Source: Oreohelix idahoensis (Eukaryota; Mollusca; Gastropoda; Stylommatophora; Oreohelicidae). From it: 64,000 nucleotides of DNA. Of the stretch, positions 45,622 through 59,011 are shown piece by piece. Where the stretch lies: contig JAMPIV010015249.1 in NCBI GenBank assembly GCA_024509875.1, positions 1 through 64,000 of the forward strand. Direction: 5' to 3'. Position numbers and translations under genes: made by a program. Every line of letters starts with the position of its first letter. Position 1 is the first letter of the stretch. The notes under the pieces are model-generated. The model did no database searches and was not told the DNA's origin. It was given only the letters and a program-made list of their open reading frames with translations.

Positions 45622-46435
45622 CTGACAAAAGTAATAAACACCTTTAACAGATACTTCCCTTTAATGAATATTTACACACAATAAGGCCTCACACGGCCAT
45701 CATAACGCATCACATACAAGTATGAGAATACCACTGTAAACCTGTCTCAGCAGCTTAAACTATCACCTCCACACACGAAGGTACAAACTATACCACCAAT
45801 GGCTGCTATGAATATCGCTCACCCGAGCGGCAAAAGCTATGACAATGATACATTCATAATCATCGACATATTATCAAATTTCGGCCTGTAGACAATATGA
45901 TCTAGACACTTCACTGCTCTAGACTTAACAACATAATTATCACCACGATCCGATAACATGGCCGGCACTCAGTTTACAGTATTCCACTATCGAACACACA
46001 TCAATCTCGCTGGCATAAGGGAAAACAAACATGTCCTTCCCGGACAGAGGCTAACTTCTCACTGCCAAATTTTGCGCCTTTTCCCCCGACTTCCGGTAGT
46101 CACATGACCCGCCGGTTCTGCTAACTTCGGCCTTTCCCGACTGGCTTTTCAATGATCACTAGAACTAAAATGCACGGCGAATTAACGCTGTGACATCCAT
46201 AATCATTTAATCGTAGAGTTTTAAAATACATCATGAGTGCAGATTATATGTCATCTTAATTTAGTTATGTTCCAAATCATTATATAATATCATATGTAGG
46301 TTTTAAGAATAACCTTGCCCTGTTCAATATTGATTATGATAAGGTACTGTAAATGTGTGTAACTGTTATCATACTGTTACAATCTTGGGATTTTACTTTA
46401 TTGTATTTTAGTTTGTTTATTTTATTATTTAAAAA
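45622..46435. other. No recognisable element
   Basis: There is no long open frame or terminal repeat that I can support. Confidence 0.35.
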
Positions 46436-46439
46436 ATAA

Positions 46440-46560
46440 TATTTAAAATGCATGTCAGAATAAATGGATTTAACATGGAAGACGCGAGAAAGGAAGGGCA
46501 GAATGCCCAATTCTATACCCTTTGAAAATAAAGTTCGTTCGTTCATTCTTTCCACTGACA
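46440..46560 (+). repeat. Retroposon 3' end with AATAAA and TTCG tail, copy 2
   Basis: Matches 3478-3605: compare ccctttgaaaataaagttcg and the TTCG repeats. Confidence 0.65.
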
Positions 46561-46619
46561 TTTGTCTGAGTTCTTGTCATCAGTTCCACATTGGAGACCC
46601 CATTACAATCCTTCAATGT

Positions 46620-46710
46620 AGTAGTAGTAGCTCCTTCCGTCATGACTTACGATGGAGATACGCCCATGAGGTGATAGACCTCAGCTGCTTTTGTTTCTGA
46701 TGTTCCTTCC
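46620..46710 (+). repeat. Dispersed repeat with CCTCAGCTGCTT, copy 2
   Basis: Matches 23170-23270: compare cgcccatgaggtgatagacc and cctcagctgcttttgtttct. Confidence 0.6.
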
Positions 46711-47147
46711 TTCTGTGTATTTAGCCAGAAATGCATTTCAATTATTGTCCTTGGAGCCAGACATTCGGAAGTTCGCACCTGCGATGTAAATGTAACATTA
46801 ACCATTCAATTGAACTATTAATTAATAGACTTTGGTTACTGAAGAACTTTAAATACGTACATGACTAAAGTTATTACTAAGTCACACGTTTAGATGACCT
46901 GACTTTCAACAAATGTACAATTCTGTTTGCTGTGTATTAAATGTTCAGATCTGTAGGTAGTAAGTACACTCATAATATAATAGGTAAGCATAGTCTCATA
47001 GCTGGTATTGCTGTAATGGAGTGAACTGTTAGAGACTTCATTATATTAGGTCCAGCTTCATTAGGGGGAGTGGCTAGTTCCCTTCATTGCTGCCTGTGAG
47101 GTCCCTACTCAAGATCGAAGTCATGTACTCAATTACAGCTGTGTAGA

Positions 47148-47232
47148 CTGAAATGTGATTCTACCGTATTCGAACCCCGGAATCCCGGTAACTTTACCGT
47201 GAGAGGCCAGAGCTCTAAACACTCTGCCACTC
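47148..47232 (-). mobile_element. tRNA-like SINE head
   Basis: The minus strand has GTCCGAGTGGCAGAGTGTTT (A-box region) and GGGGTTCGAATACGG (B-box), about as long as a class II tRNA head. There is no matching acceptor stem or 3' end, so I read it as a SINE head or tRNA pseudogene, not a functional gene. Confidence 0.55.
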
Positions 47233-47539
47233 GGACGCCCACGCACAAAAAACCTGAAGTAAAACTAATGCTGTACATTATTATTTCTCCATGTGCTGGC
47301 CGAAAAGCTATAGCATTGGTTTTAAGGGGAAAGCGATTTATAGAAAGAAGCATTGCACTAGATATTCCGCCCCGCGGTGGTTCTACAGAATGACGACGTA
47401 AATAATTACATAGATTTTTGTGGTATCTCCACACCAATGTTGCTGCAGACGGCGCTCTGGTGGTGCTTGTAAGCAGAATTTTGGCGACTGTGTCAAACCG
47501 TGCGACTAATATGTGTCTGTGCATGGACTGACAATCTCA

Positions 47540-47740
47540 TAATGTAAAACACGTTGCCACAGAAACCGCCGTAGCAAGCAAGAGCACGTGACTTCTTGGT
47601 GCAGGCCTCCTGCAAAGGGACCATGCTCCTAAGTAGCGCAAAGAATAATTATGATAGTTCAGTATGTTAGAAATATTCACACCAGCATTTCTAGAAAATA
47701 CGTGCCCTAACCACTGCATTACCGCGGCTCTCTCAATGTC
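47540..47740 (-). mobile_element. tRNA-derived SINE fragment
   Basis: The minus strand starts gagagccgcggtaatgcagt then ggttagggcacg, an A-box-like head close to the one at 49690-49725, followed by unrelated-looking body sequence. Confidence 0.5.
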
Positions 47741-48134
47741 TACTTTGTTTTACTCATCGCACTGTGCATTGAGTAAACGTTATTTCGAGTACTCATTATA
47801 ATCATCTCATATAGTTGCCAATAATCAATCTTATTCGAATTTTACTAACCTCTTCGCAAGTAATCTGTCCAGAAATGACGGAGAAGAGTAATCATTTAGT
47901 TTTATGATAAAAGAGCCACCCAATAAGCTTTAGATTTTTTTCTGTAACTTTAACATTCTTTTAAGACTTAAGACGGAGTTTTGACTTTTAAAATTATTTT
48001 CAATTAAAAAAATTCTCACAGACATTAATTAAGGTGGATGAGTTTTTATTTCACTCATCAGTTCATAGTCAAGTGAAACCTGCCTTCTTGTCGTCTTGAG
48101 ACGTTGCGAAGTTTCTGTGAAATGAATAAATATT

Positions 48135-48310
48135 ACACACATAAAGGTACGTTTCAGGCGCTCGTGAGAAATAAAGAAGTAGTTAACTAGACAACAGAAA
48201 AACAACAGAAGTGAGTGGCTTACCGGAGAATCGAACCCAGGACCTTCCGAACGGCACCCCCGCCTAGCTACGGAAGCGAACTTTTTTGTTTCGCTCACGT
48301 GAGGAAGACA
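48135..48310 (-). mobile_element. SINE family E, copy 1
   Basis: On the minus strand it carries GGGTTCGATTCTCCGGTAAG (B-box) and then tgttgtttttctgttgtcta. It closely matches 51590-51775. Confidence 0.65.
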
Positions 48311-48344
48311 CTCACACAATATTAAAGTATGTTTTCAGTATATA

Positions 48345-48600
48345 TTGAGCGTCAGATTGACAGAGTGGTTAGAGCGCTGGTCTCTCGCGGCAAAGGTGCT
48401 GGGTTAGATTCACGGTATCGACACGCTTCAGTCTACCCAGCTGTAAATGGGTACCTGACTTCGCACTTCAGTTAGGGAAGGAAAAGGCAGTGAGGAAGGA
48501 ACTGGTCACCCCACCTCTTAATGCTGGACATTAGTATAGTGAAATCTCTAACCCTTCACTCCCCTATGGCAGTATCTTTTAGGGGACTACATTTACCTTT
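48345..48600 (+). mobile_element. tRNA-derived SINE family C, best copy
   Basis: The head GACAGAGTGGTTAGAGCGCT (A-box) and GGGTTAGATTCACGG (B-box-like) lead into a body containing cccagctgtaaatgggtacc and ggcagtgaggaaggaactgg. Degraded bodies of the family lie at 4975-5200 and 24690-24890. Confidence 0.75.
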
Positions 48601-49084
48601 TAATATTCAGGACACGGACTATAAAAGGCAAAAATTTAGTGGTAACGTCTATTTCCTCAAAAAAAAAACGGTTGTGGTTAAAGAGAAGTTACGTAATTAG
48701 TCGACATAGCAGATACATTACACAATATTTACCTTTACCAACCTCCCAGTCTTCTAATTGTGCAGCTGATCCTGAAAGTTTCAGGTGGTGGCTTTTATTC
48801 TTCTCCCGTCAATGTTTTGACGGCTATGCGTGCTCGTACAAGAAGATAAAAACTCTCTCTGGGCACAGAGAATTGACAAGCCGCATTGGCAAAGCTGTAA
48901 CAATCTTTGCCCACCTCACAACGTGTGTTTGAGGAAACTCCACACTCACAATGAATACCAAAGCTGCGATATATAATTCCTGCGTCACCAGTACGATTCT
49001 TCACAACCTATGCTAAGCAAGACAGAAAGTCTCAGTACCCTCCATTTACGGCGCCTACGCCCCATCTTTGGTATGTCGAGGACG

Positions 49085-49297
49085 TCATCATCATCATCAG
49101 TTGCCATCTCCACAACGAAGGTTTGCTGTAATGGATCTCCAACGTCTTCTGTCTCTTGTCTTGGTGGTGCACTCTGATAGACTCTTTCCTGTCCATCTCT
49201 TGATGTTATCTTCCCACTTATAGCGCTGTCTTCCCCTTGCACGTTTGCCTTCAACTCTCCCTTCTGTTATGGTCTTCTGCAAGGTGTTATGCCTTTT
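49085..49297 (-). pseudogene. Second LINE family, ORF2 3' end, antisense
   Basis: The minus strand reads KRHNTLQKTITEGRVEGKRA, RGRQRYKWEDNIKRWTGKSL and an RDRRRWRSITANLRCGDG end, nearly the same as 62085-62285. The tail is (GAT)n. It is 5' truncated. Confidence 0.9.
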
Positions 49298-49429
49298 TAT
49301 GTACGTACAAAGTGACAAATATCGAGATGCTGTCACGTGTTGGCCATCACAGCATGAATACACTGGTAAATGACAAAATAACGGACGACCATAGCTGAGG
49401 TTTAAATATGTATACAAGAGAGTCATGAA

Positions 49430-49725
49430 GGTTAAAAAAGGTAAAAGGTCCCGTTACACGCCCATTGAGGCATATTGGGAATATGGTTTTAGGCCCGTAT
49501 TGTCTTGACCATCGGCACACTAGGGTTGATGTGGTCAGCATCACGTTGGCCGCCTTAACCTTCCTAGAGTTGCTCTGGTTGGGTACCATGACGCTGGGTC
49601 GACCTCGGAGAAGTTTACGGTCTAAAAAAATCCAACTACAACTGGGCGATCGAACCATGAACCACCGAGCTAGGAAGCCAGTGGCCTACCCACTGCACTA
49701 CCGCTGCTCTCTAAATGTCTACTTT
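49430..49725 (-). mobile_element. tRNA-derived SINE with core-like body
   Basis: The minus strand head is GGTAGTGCAGTGGGTAGGCC (A-box) with GGTTCGATCGCCCAG (B-box). The body includes aacgtgatgctgaccacatc, and the 3' side cgtgtaacgggaccttttac. It is about 295 bp. Confidence 0.75.
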
Positions 49726-49729
49726 GTTT

Positions 49730-50925
49730 TATTTCACAGTATCAAAATGAACACACACCCCCCATTCCTACACACACATACACAAATTGTCAAAAAAAGA
49801 GCATCATGCGAATACACACAGACAGACAGGAATACAGACAAAGAATTTCATTTTAAAAATACTAATTTAATGCCGTTTAAGAGAGTCAACCAAAACCGAA
49901 ACGTGAAAATAAAAAAAAATAAAAAAATAATTGTATAAAAATCTCCGGAACTAGGCATCACACCTTATTACCGGAACTATCCGTCAAACGTCGCACGTTA
50001 AGAGGAGCTAGTTCGGGTAATCTGTAATAAACACAAATCAGAAAAAAACCTGCCAGAAACCGACTCTTGTCAGTCTAAACCAGGTTTGAAGCCATTCAGT
50101 TGTTATTGCGGAAACAACCATACCCCTCTAAATGTGTTTAACTGGACAAACACAAACAATAACGGTAACTTGAATCTTTTTTCTCTGTGTGTGTGTGTGT
50201 GTTTCTTTCTCCCTCCATCCCTGTAACTCACCAGTCCTCTTATTCGCTATTCTATACCCTCTTTCTGTAGGCTGGCGAACGTGTGAGGCAACCCTCTTGG
50301 AATATTAACATTTTTTTGGTAATAGTCATTAATGGAAAAGATGTGTTTTTTTCAGAATGAATTACAGATTTGTCTGCCTGCTTGCCTGCAGGCCTATCTG
50401 TCCGTCCGCCCGTCTATCTAAATTTATGTCTGTCTCAATGTCTGTTTGTCTGAATGTATGTTTGTCTGTATGTCTGTGTCTTTGTCTTTCCCTCTATAGA
50501 TGTTGTTTCTCTCTCCCCCCCCCCCCTTTTTTTTTTTTTTGGTGTTGAAATATCCGTGAAGGAAAACGTTTTAAAATGCAAGGCCGGATATACCAGAGAC
50601 TACACCTTACCAAGAAGAAATGACGTCGTAAATATGAGACCGGCAACTGAACACTGCCGACCCTAAAACCATCTGTTCAACTAATTAAAAATCGGACAGA
50701 TAGACACCTATCCTTGTGGGTAAGACAAGCAAATAGCATAACATTTCTTTCAGAATTGTCGGCTCCACGGGAGAAACAGATTGACGGAGATACTGTTTAC
50801 GGCGTGAAGTAGACGTCCAACTTGATGAGAGAAATAGTTGTAGTTAATTGAGAGCGAAGGAAGAAGATTTCGTGTAACAGGACGAGGCATTATGTGTCTG
50901 AGAAGTAGAGAGAAAGTGCGACAGG
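49730..50925. other. Low-complexity and unassigned DNA
   Basis: The stretch includes a (TG)n tract near 50185, a TCTGTC-rich stretch at 50375-50480 and a C-run then T-run at 50514-50540. I see no gene. Confidence 0.4.
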
Positions 50926-50928
50926 GGG

Positions 50929-51170
<242 letters not shown>

Positions 51171-51229
51171 CATAGATTAACACATTCTCGCATATATCAG
51201 AACATTATGGAAAAAAGACAGACTTACAG

Positions 51230-51446
51230 ATAAAAACAGAGTAACAGGTAGAAACAGAGTAACATTTATAAACAGAGTAACATATAGAAACAGAGTAACA
51301 GGTAGAAACAGAGTAACATATATAAATAGAGTAACAGATAGAAAAAGAGTAACAGGTAGAAACAGAATAACATATAGAAACAGAGTAACATAAGGAATCA
51401 GAGTAACATATAAAAACAGAGTAGCAGATAGAAACAGAGTAACACA
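51230..51446. repeat. 18 bp minisatellite, about 12 units
   Basis: The unit is agagtaacatatagaaac with variants such as ...acaggtagaa.... In the antisense frames it encodes VTLFLYVTLFLP-like repeats with no supported function. Confidence 0.92.
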
Positions 51447-51589
51447 AGTGTTACATCTTCTTTTGCGCATCACGATGTGTTCACGTATATGAATCGCTGT
51501 TGTGCTCAAACGGAGTTGTTAGTGAACGTAACGACTCCGCATTAAACAATGACGTCATGTAATTTATGCAAGCAGACGCGTGTAGAGAT

Positions 51590-51775
51590 AAATATTACAC
51601 ACACACATAAAGGTATGTTTTCAGGCACTCTTGAATAATAAGAAGTAGAAAACTAGACAACAGAAAAACAACAGACGTGAGTGGCTTACCGGGTAATCAA
51701 ACCCAGGACCTTCCGTCTAGCTATGGAAGCGAATCACACTATCCTCCCTGCCACCTAAGCACCACAAAAATGATG
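51590..51775 (-). mobile_element. SINE family E, copy 2
   Basis: Closely matches 48135-48310, including acaacagacgtgagtggctt and accgggtaatcaaacccagg. Confidence 0.65.
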
Positions 51776-51849
51776 CTTCGATGACAGGGATTATTAGTGT
51801 TACCAGCAACACAAAACACCGGAAATTTACCTAGGGCAATCCAGCCTAT

Positions 51850-52765
51850 TAATGACGCAATCACTTCTATTGCTCCCCTATTATACAGTATAGGTCAGAT
51901 TACACAAGACAAAGACCTTAATACTGTGTCTAGTAAATGATAGAAGACTCAGAACAGTAAGTACTTCATGTGTTTAAAATGTTTGTACAATACCAAAACC
52001 TACCCTCTGTCCTATCCTCTCCCTTTCCCCTCCTCCCACCCACCCCCTTTATTCAACCTAATTTCCAGCATCAGATGAAGATATCCATCTTGTTGCTAAT
52101 GCTGTAATTTTAACATCTATCAGTGTCCCTTCCCCCACCGACAACCTTAGTTCCATCAGCAGTTGAAGATATCCATCTTGTTGAGTCTTCTTTTAAAATT
52201 TATTCACAACAGAATTGATAATGGACACAGGCACAGAGATAGCACGAAGAAGAGAGCCATCTCAGAAGGCGCCAGTTATCTGGCGAGGCATTCATCTAAA
52301 AAAGGATTTAGCATGTCCACTTTAGGCTCAAACTCCCATTTCATGTGGTTAACACAAAAAAACTTCTATCAGATCGCATTTGGTCACATGGAATTCTAAG
52401 AGCATTTTTCAGGAAAATTGAGAAACGGAAGTGCAAGTCTAGGATTAGACTTTATAAATGCATCCTGGGTGCATGGATATTCTGGACTGTGCTCGATGTT
52501 CCTGAAGGAGAAATTGTGCCCTTTCTTTGCTTACGTCTGTATGCGCGTGTCTGCGCTTTTGTTTGCTGATGTTTGTGGGAACATGCCTGCGTTTTCATTT
52601 GCTTATGTTGCATGTGCTCGTGTGTGCTCTTTTGTCTATAAACGTGTGAGCGCAGGAATATACAGTTATATATGTGTGCGTGAGTGTTTAGGATTAGGAC
52701 GCAAAAAGAGATGAGAATCAGAGCGAGAGAGAGACATACAGGCACGCAGGAAGACAGAAAGGAGG
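51850..52765. other. No recognisable element
   Basis: I see short frames only. A TG-rich stretch at 52520-52690 gives spurious Cys/Val frames. Confidence 0.35.
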
Positions 52766-52768
52766 CAG

Positions 52769-52902
<134 letters not shown>

Positions 52903-52932
52903 TGGAGGAAAGTGCGCATAGACTGACAAACG

Positions 52933-52971
<39 letters not shown>

Positions 52972-53345
52972 ACCATTTAACACACACAAACTCAATAAGT
53001 AATCGACAAGCCGCAAAAATCTTCCACTTGACGCAAGTACTCTAATAATCTATTTTAAATCCTTCATTTATGCCCTGGGGTATCGAGGCTAAGCTTGAAC
53101 TCATTGATTGGTTAGTGCACACGACTCACTATCTACCCAGTCTTCGGGCTGTCTGTTTATATAGACTACAAACTGTGTACATTCCCGAGGTCTAGATTTT
53201 TGATGAAATTATTTGTTGTTAATTGGGCTGGAGCAGGTTGGTTGACATTTATGTTTTTGGAGTTCGAGGTGGGGTGGATGGGTGACAGTCAATGTTTTTT
53301 TGTGACATTCACAGATTTCAAGACTAACAAAGACAGACAGCCAGC

Positions 53346-53449
<104 letters not shown>

Positions 53450-53830
53450 ACAAGCGACATACATACAGATAGACAAACAGACAGACAGACAGACATGCAG
53501 GCAGGCAGAAAGACAGACAGGCACGCAGGCATGGTCGGAATGGATGGATGGACGGATAGACAGACGGATGGATGGATGGATGGAGGGAATGCGGATGGAT
53601 GGATGAATGGACGGATAGATAGACAGACAGACGAACAGGCAGATAGGTGCACAGGCATGGTCTGGATGGATGGATGGACGGATAGACAGACAGATAGACG
53701 GACGGATAAGTAGACAGGCAGACGGACAAGCAGACAGATACGCAGGCATGGTCTGGATGGATGGATGGATGGATGGACAGACAGACGGATGGATGGATGG
53801 ATGGATGGACAGACGGATGGATAGACACAC
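53450..53830. repeat. Compound GACA/GGAT/GGCA array with roughly 120 bp higher-order units
   Basis: Blocks of gacagaca, aggcaggca and ggatggatgg alternate, and the landmark gcaggcatggtc/gcacaggcatggtc recurs near 53525, 53650 and 53740. The long frames on both strands encode simple repeats and are not genes. Confidence 0.9.
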
Positions 53831-53894
53831 CGATAGTAGCTGTCTGTTAGTACAGTTGGTACAGTTAGCAAACTTTCACCCCCTTTCAACTCCC

Positions 53895-54150
53895 CAAAAA
53901 GTATAGGCCTTCAACAAACTTATCCAAAGTCTTCCTGTCACGTGCCATCAGGTCAAGGTCTTTCCATATGTTCTTTATCCCCTTCATGTCTGTCTTCATT
54001 CTTCTTCTCCACGTTATGCGTGGCCGTTCTCCGCCTTTCTGATCCTGCGGATTCCAGAACAGGGTCTGTCTTGTAATGCTATCAACAGGTTTCGTCAGTG
54101 TATGTCCTGTCCATCTATAGCGTCTTCTAATATTCCACTGATATTAGTCT
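53895..54150 (-). pseudogene. RTE-like LINE 3' end, antisense
   Basis: The sequence aggccttcaacaaact, then gtcttcctgtcacgtgccat, then ttgtaatgctatcaacaggt matches the antisense 3' end seen at 22115-22315. Only the C-terminal tail survives. Confidence 0.85.
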
Positions 54151-54239
54151 AGTTCTTATCATCAGTTCCAAGTTAGTGATCATGTCATACCACTCCATAA
54201 CAGTTAGTATTGCTGGATTTTTAATATGCTGATATAACA

Positions 54240-54450
54240 GACTAGGTTGAACGGGACGCGCCTCGCCAAAACGAGGCAAAACTTAAAAAAAAAATATGCT
54301 GCATTCACCGGGGTGTTACCTAAGGCCGAAAGCGGATAAAAGAATAAATAACACTGCAACCTACCAAGCATGTCGTAAGCGGCGATTAGCAGGATTGGAC
54401 ATGGGGCCTGTAGAAAATTCTTAAAACCACATAAACTTCAAGAAACAAAA
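54240..54450. repeat. Fragments of two dispersed repeats
   Basis: Bases 54240-54290 match 1425-1465 (aaacgaggcaaa). Bases 54350-54450 match 29885-29995 (catgtcgtaagcggc). Confidence 0.45.
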
Positions 54451-54489
54451 AAATCAATTCAGCCATCCAAGACAGAAGATGGATTTTTT

Positions 54490-54600
54490 TTTGGGTAAGG
54501 AGAAGAGAACTGGGGACAGGCATGAAGGCAATGAAAGAGACATGTAAAGACTTTGAAGGGATGGCACGTGACAGGAGAGACTTAGCATAAGATGAAAGCT
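54490..54600 (+). pseudogene. RTE-like LINE 3' scrap
   Basis: The sequence ggcacgtgacaggagagact and the preceding region match the LINE C-terminal coding end near 61190-61260, on the plus strand. Confidence 0.6.
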
Positions 54601-54680
54601 GTGGAGGCAGGGGTCGGCAATCCAGGAGCTTTTGGGATCTACTTTTGTAACATTGAGCCCTCTAAAGATCCACACTCTCT

Positions 54681-54801
<121 letters not shown>

Positions 54802-54859
54802 ACATTTTTATTAAAACAGAGTTACTGACCACAACACATGAAACATACTCCAAAGAAAC

Positions 54860-55128
54860 TTCTGTGCTTCAAATCAACTGGCTATAGGAGGAAGCATGTT
54901 TCCACATAAGAGAATACACAAGGCAACATGGATATCACCAGACCATAGAACAGAAAATCAGATTGATCATATATGGATAAACAAGAAGTTTAGAACATCA
55001 TTGCAGGATGTAAAGGTATATAGAGGAGCAGATGTGGCATCAGACCACCACCTTATGATAGCCAAAGTAAAAATGAAACTCAAGAGATATGCAACAATGC
55101 AAAATTATAGACAACAATTTAATGTAGG
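54860..55128 (+). pseudogene. LINE endonuclease C-terminal part
   Basis: The frame reads IHKATWISPDHRTENQIDHI, then a short stretch, then GADVASDHHLMIAKVKMKLK. The SDHH motif is the end of the apurinic/apyrimidinic-type endonuclease of RTE and jockey-like LINEs, which nicks the target site. The N-terminal two thirds are absent, lost where the AT microsatellite begins. The frame continues after the solo LTR at 57393. Confidence 0.88.
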
Positions 55129-57392
55129 TGTGGTGAGCTTCTAAATACAATATCTAAATTAGAATATAACAGTATGTGCATAAAGGCAAGATAAAATAGT
55201 ACTAAAAATTTTCGGCGAGAATCGTAGGTTGTCGCCTACGCCTTCAGCTTATTATTTGCTAACGCATAAGCCTAACAAAACGGTACCCTATTTTTCAAAT
55301 TCGTCCTTGACATAAACGCCCCACTTTTCCTAGTTCTAAGAAATATTTGCCTAACTTTTGGGGAAAGGAGAAGCAAGGCTAGATAAAACACGCAAATCAC
55401 GTCTCAAATTGGTTCTAACACTACAACCGACTTGCACGCTTTGCTATAGGCGGGTTTCCCCAATACGATGAAAAAGTTAGAAATGTAGACACTACGGTCA
55501 TGGAAACAAGCTTAGCTCTTATTGCGAATGACATAAGCTCTCGTATGTAGCTTGAAACTAACATAGAAAAAAAGATAGAATTTTGAACCAAGCCATATAG
55601 CCCAATACAAATCGTATATTCGTATACCTGAAGACTTGCAGACCAAGAATATGTTGTTAGTTATCTAAATAGTCCATTAAATAGTCAAATATTGATAAAA
55701 CAATACATAGAGATCAGAGATACTGTCAGGTCAAGTCATATCTGCTAGATTGGATCGCATATTTTTTGGGAAAAAATTAGGTGAAAGCTAGGCTAAGATG
55801 GTACGAGGAAGGGGATTGGGTGGAATTTGAAGTGAGACGAAATATTATTGGCCGACCTCGTACTAAACATATATCACCCGAGTAACGTAGTAGAAATTGA
55901 ATTGTATTTTTGAATGACTTTGTTTACAAGTGAAATAAGGGTAATCATTGGCCAGAGTAGTTGATATTGGGGAAAAAGCATTCGTTGGGGACGCCATTTC
56001 TAACAAAATTTTGACACATAGCGATGAGATCAGGCTTGTGCAGTGAAAACCATATTTCTCAAAAGCCTGGACAGAACGGCAGATCGAAAGTGTGCCAGTC
56101 ATCGTTCACTGTGTATTTCATTGAATAAATGTGGTAAGATTGACTTTATTAACATGTATTTAAAATAAAAATTAAATGTGAGATAATAATGTACGACAAT
56201 AAGTAAGTAGGCCTGTAGCAAACTTAGGCAGAGCCTAGAGATTAATCCACCATGTGTTAGACTGTCAGAGAGGTGTAAAACTACAAGAAAATATGTATGA
56301 TTGTCATCAAGGAGCATAACACCTATCCTATTATATAGAAAGATGACAGCTGGAATTGCAGTGGCGTTGTAACTATTAGGGGAGAGAAATACTGGTGTAT
56401 ATTGTCACATCAAAAGATAATGGTGGCATAGGTTGGTATAAAGCTATGACCCTTTTCGTTTGTTTGTAATGTACCTGTACTTAAATGTGGAATAGTACAG
56501 TATACTAGGTATAAAGAAGGATGCATAACCTTCACATTTCAGGGTCCTGGTTACTGACGTTAATGTAGTACCAAACGCTTGAGAACTGCTCGATTCAGGA
56601 CTCTATCTGTATACTTCGAGCCCATGCTAGTGGCCATTGCCTATCAAAAAGGTGGAAAAGATTGTCAAGCGAGCAGAGGAAACGTTCTACCTGTATTCTC
56701 CTGCAAAGATAAGTTCTTGTTCGGCACCTGACAGCTCAACTAAAAGAACTTAAGTCTAGAAAGTGACATTAAAGAAAACTGTGCCTAATATTAATATTTC
56801 CACAAGTGACAAACGAAAACAGACTTAACTTAAAGGGAGTGATTATAACCAACAACCTATGGTGTAATACCAGTATTACCTCAAAGTAGAAGAATATAAC
56901 CACACACTTATATTAGAATAATAGTGTATGTATGGACAGAAGATCCACTGTGTTATTGGAATGTTGTTAATTATTCTTTTGATTTCACTTTTGATTGTCA
57001 GTCCTGGTTCAAAATAAATTAGAATCAGGATAATAAATTGTACAAAATTTATTTACACAAATTTCAACCACTGTCTTAAATAAGATAGCCTTTTAAAGTG
57101 TCGTTGGTATGTTATTGTTGTAGTACTGTTGGTGGTTGTGGATAATAAACTATTTGTTTGTATATTTGTTGGTTATTGCACATTACACTCCACATTCATA
57201 ACCCTAGACACTATACGAAGGCATTTATATAATAATATAGAGTAATTTTGAATGAGATCAAATGGGTGGTAGCGGAAAGATACTCTGGAAAGTTTAAAAT
57301 ACTATTTGGTAAATTCTTGGACCTTCATAGCTGATCTCATTCAATCCAATAATAATACATAACCACAATTCATAACATCAAAACCCACCACA
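55129..57392 (+). mobile_element. Solo LTR of a gypsy-type element
   Basis: The segment runs TGTGGTGAGC...CCCACCACA and is flanked by a perfect 5 bp duplication GTAGG (55124-55128 and 57393-57397). Removing it and one duplication rejoins the LINE frame exactly. The last kilobase is about 90% identical to the reverse complement of 63038-64000, and its U5 end resembles that of the gypsy LTR at 43207. It contains no gene, so it probably arose by LTR-LTR recombination. A full element was once here. Confidence 0.92.
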
Positions 57393-57397
57393 GTAGG

Positions 57398-59011
57398 ACA
57401 TCTAAGAAATCAAGAAACAAGAGACAAATTTGCGGTCACAATATCCAACAAATTTCAGGTGCTCCAACAGCTGTAAGATGCAGAGAATACAGAAGACTAT
57501 TGGCAGCAAATCAAAACGGTATGGAATGAGACATGTGAAGAAATACTGGGGAAAAGTGAACGACAACAAAAAAGCATGGATAACAACAGAAACCATCAAT
57601 AAGATAAAAGACAGGAAAAACAAGAAAGCAGATTTAAACACAAGCAAAACCAGAAGTTCCAAAGCCAAGGCTCAAGAAGTGTACACAGAAGCAAACAAGG
57701 AAGTAAAAAGAAGTATCAAAAGAGACAAGAGGAAGTATATTGAGGAGTTGGCAAGAGAGGCAGAAGATGCTGCAGCCAAAGGGAATATGAGAGAACTGTA
57801 TAACTGCACAAAGAAGCTAACGGGGAAATACAAGCAAACAAGTTGCTTCATAAAAGACAAGAATGGAAAACTGATCAGCAATATACAAGAGCAAATGAAG
57901 AGGTGGACAGAATATTTTGAGGACCTTCTCAATAGACCAGCTCCACAAAACCCCTCGGACATCCAGCCAGCAGAAGAAGAGCTACAAATTAACGATGAAA
58001 GACCAACGAAGGAAGAAATAAAGAAAGCCATAAAGCTTCTAAGAGATGGAAAAGCGTCTGGACCTGATGGCATTCCAGCAGAGGCCATCAAAGCAGATAT
58101 CGACACGGCTACTGAGATGTTATATAAATTACTTGGTAAAGTCTGGGAAAAGGAAGAGAGACCAGCAGAATGGAAGGAAGGATATCTGGTTAAGTTGCCT
58201 AAGAAGGGAAATTTGCAAGAGTGCACAAACTATAGAGGAATAATGTTACTTTCAGTGCCAGGAAAAGTATTAAACAGGATTATCCTTGAAAGATTAAAAG
58301 AGTCCAAAGACAAGAAACTGAGAGATGAACAAGCAGGTTTTCGACAAAACAGATCTTGTACAGACCAGATAGCCACTTTGAGAATAATACTTGAACAAAG
58401 TCTGGAATGGAATTCACCATTATACATCGGATTTGTGGACTACGAAAAGGCATTTGACAGTGTAGACAGAGAATCACTTTGGAAATTGATGAGGCATTAT
58501 GGAGTTCCCCTGAAGATCATTAATTTAATAAAGAAAACATATGAAGACATGACATGCTGAGTTCTTCATGAAGGATAGCTTACAGAACGGTTTGGGATAA
58601 GAACAAGAGTGCGACAGGGATGCCTCTTGTCTCCATTTCTATTCTTACTAGCAATAGCCTGGGTTACGAGAACATCGACAACACACAACAGAAATGGAAT
58701 CCAGTGGACTCTGACTAAGCAGTTGGAATATCTGGATTTTGCTGATGACTTAGCTCTTCTGTCACATAACCGTAATCAGATGCAGGACAAATTGAAAACA
58801 CTCGATGAGAGGTCACAGCAATGGGGTCTGAAAATACACAGGGAAAAGACAAAGATAATGAGAATAAATGCAGGAAATGATAACAGGGATGAACTTAAAG
58901 AAACACCAATACAAGATGTAGAATCGTACACATATCTTGGCAGCAATATAGACAAAGTTGGAGGTACAGACAGTGATATCAAAATAAGAATACAAAAAGC
59001 AAGAGGAGCTT
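57398..59011 (+). pseudogene. LINE reverse transcriptase
   Basis: After a frameshift near 57540 the frame runs to 58558 and reads RPTKEEIKKAIKLLRDGKAS with GPDGIPAE, LPKKGNLQECTNYRGIMLLS, and FVDYEKAFDSVDRESLW (catalytic Asp). Two in-frame stops (58558 and 58576) follow, and then QGCLLSPFLFLLA and LDFADDLALLSHNRNQMQ (FADD, catalytic pair). The enzyme would copy LINE RNA at the nicked target. The copy is dead owing to truncation, stops and insertions. The clade (RTE or an RTE-X-like group) is my reading of motif style, not a tree. Confidence 0.9.

Noticed and set aside
47148..47232. Functional tRNA gene
   Set aside because: A and B boxes are present, but I see no acceptor stem pairing. The same holds for the SINE heads at 2345, 28731, 48345 and 49690.
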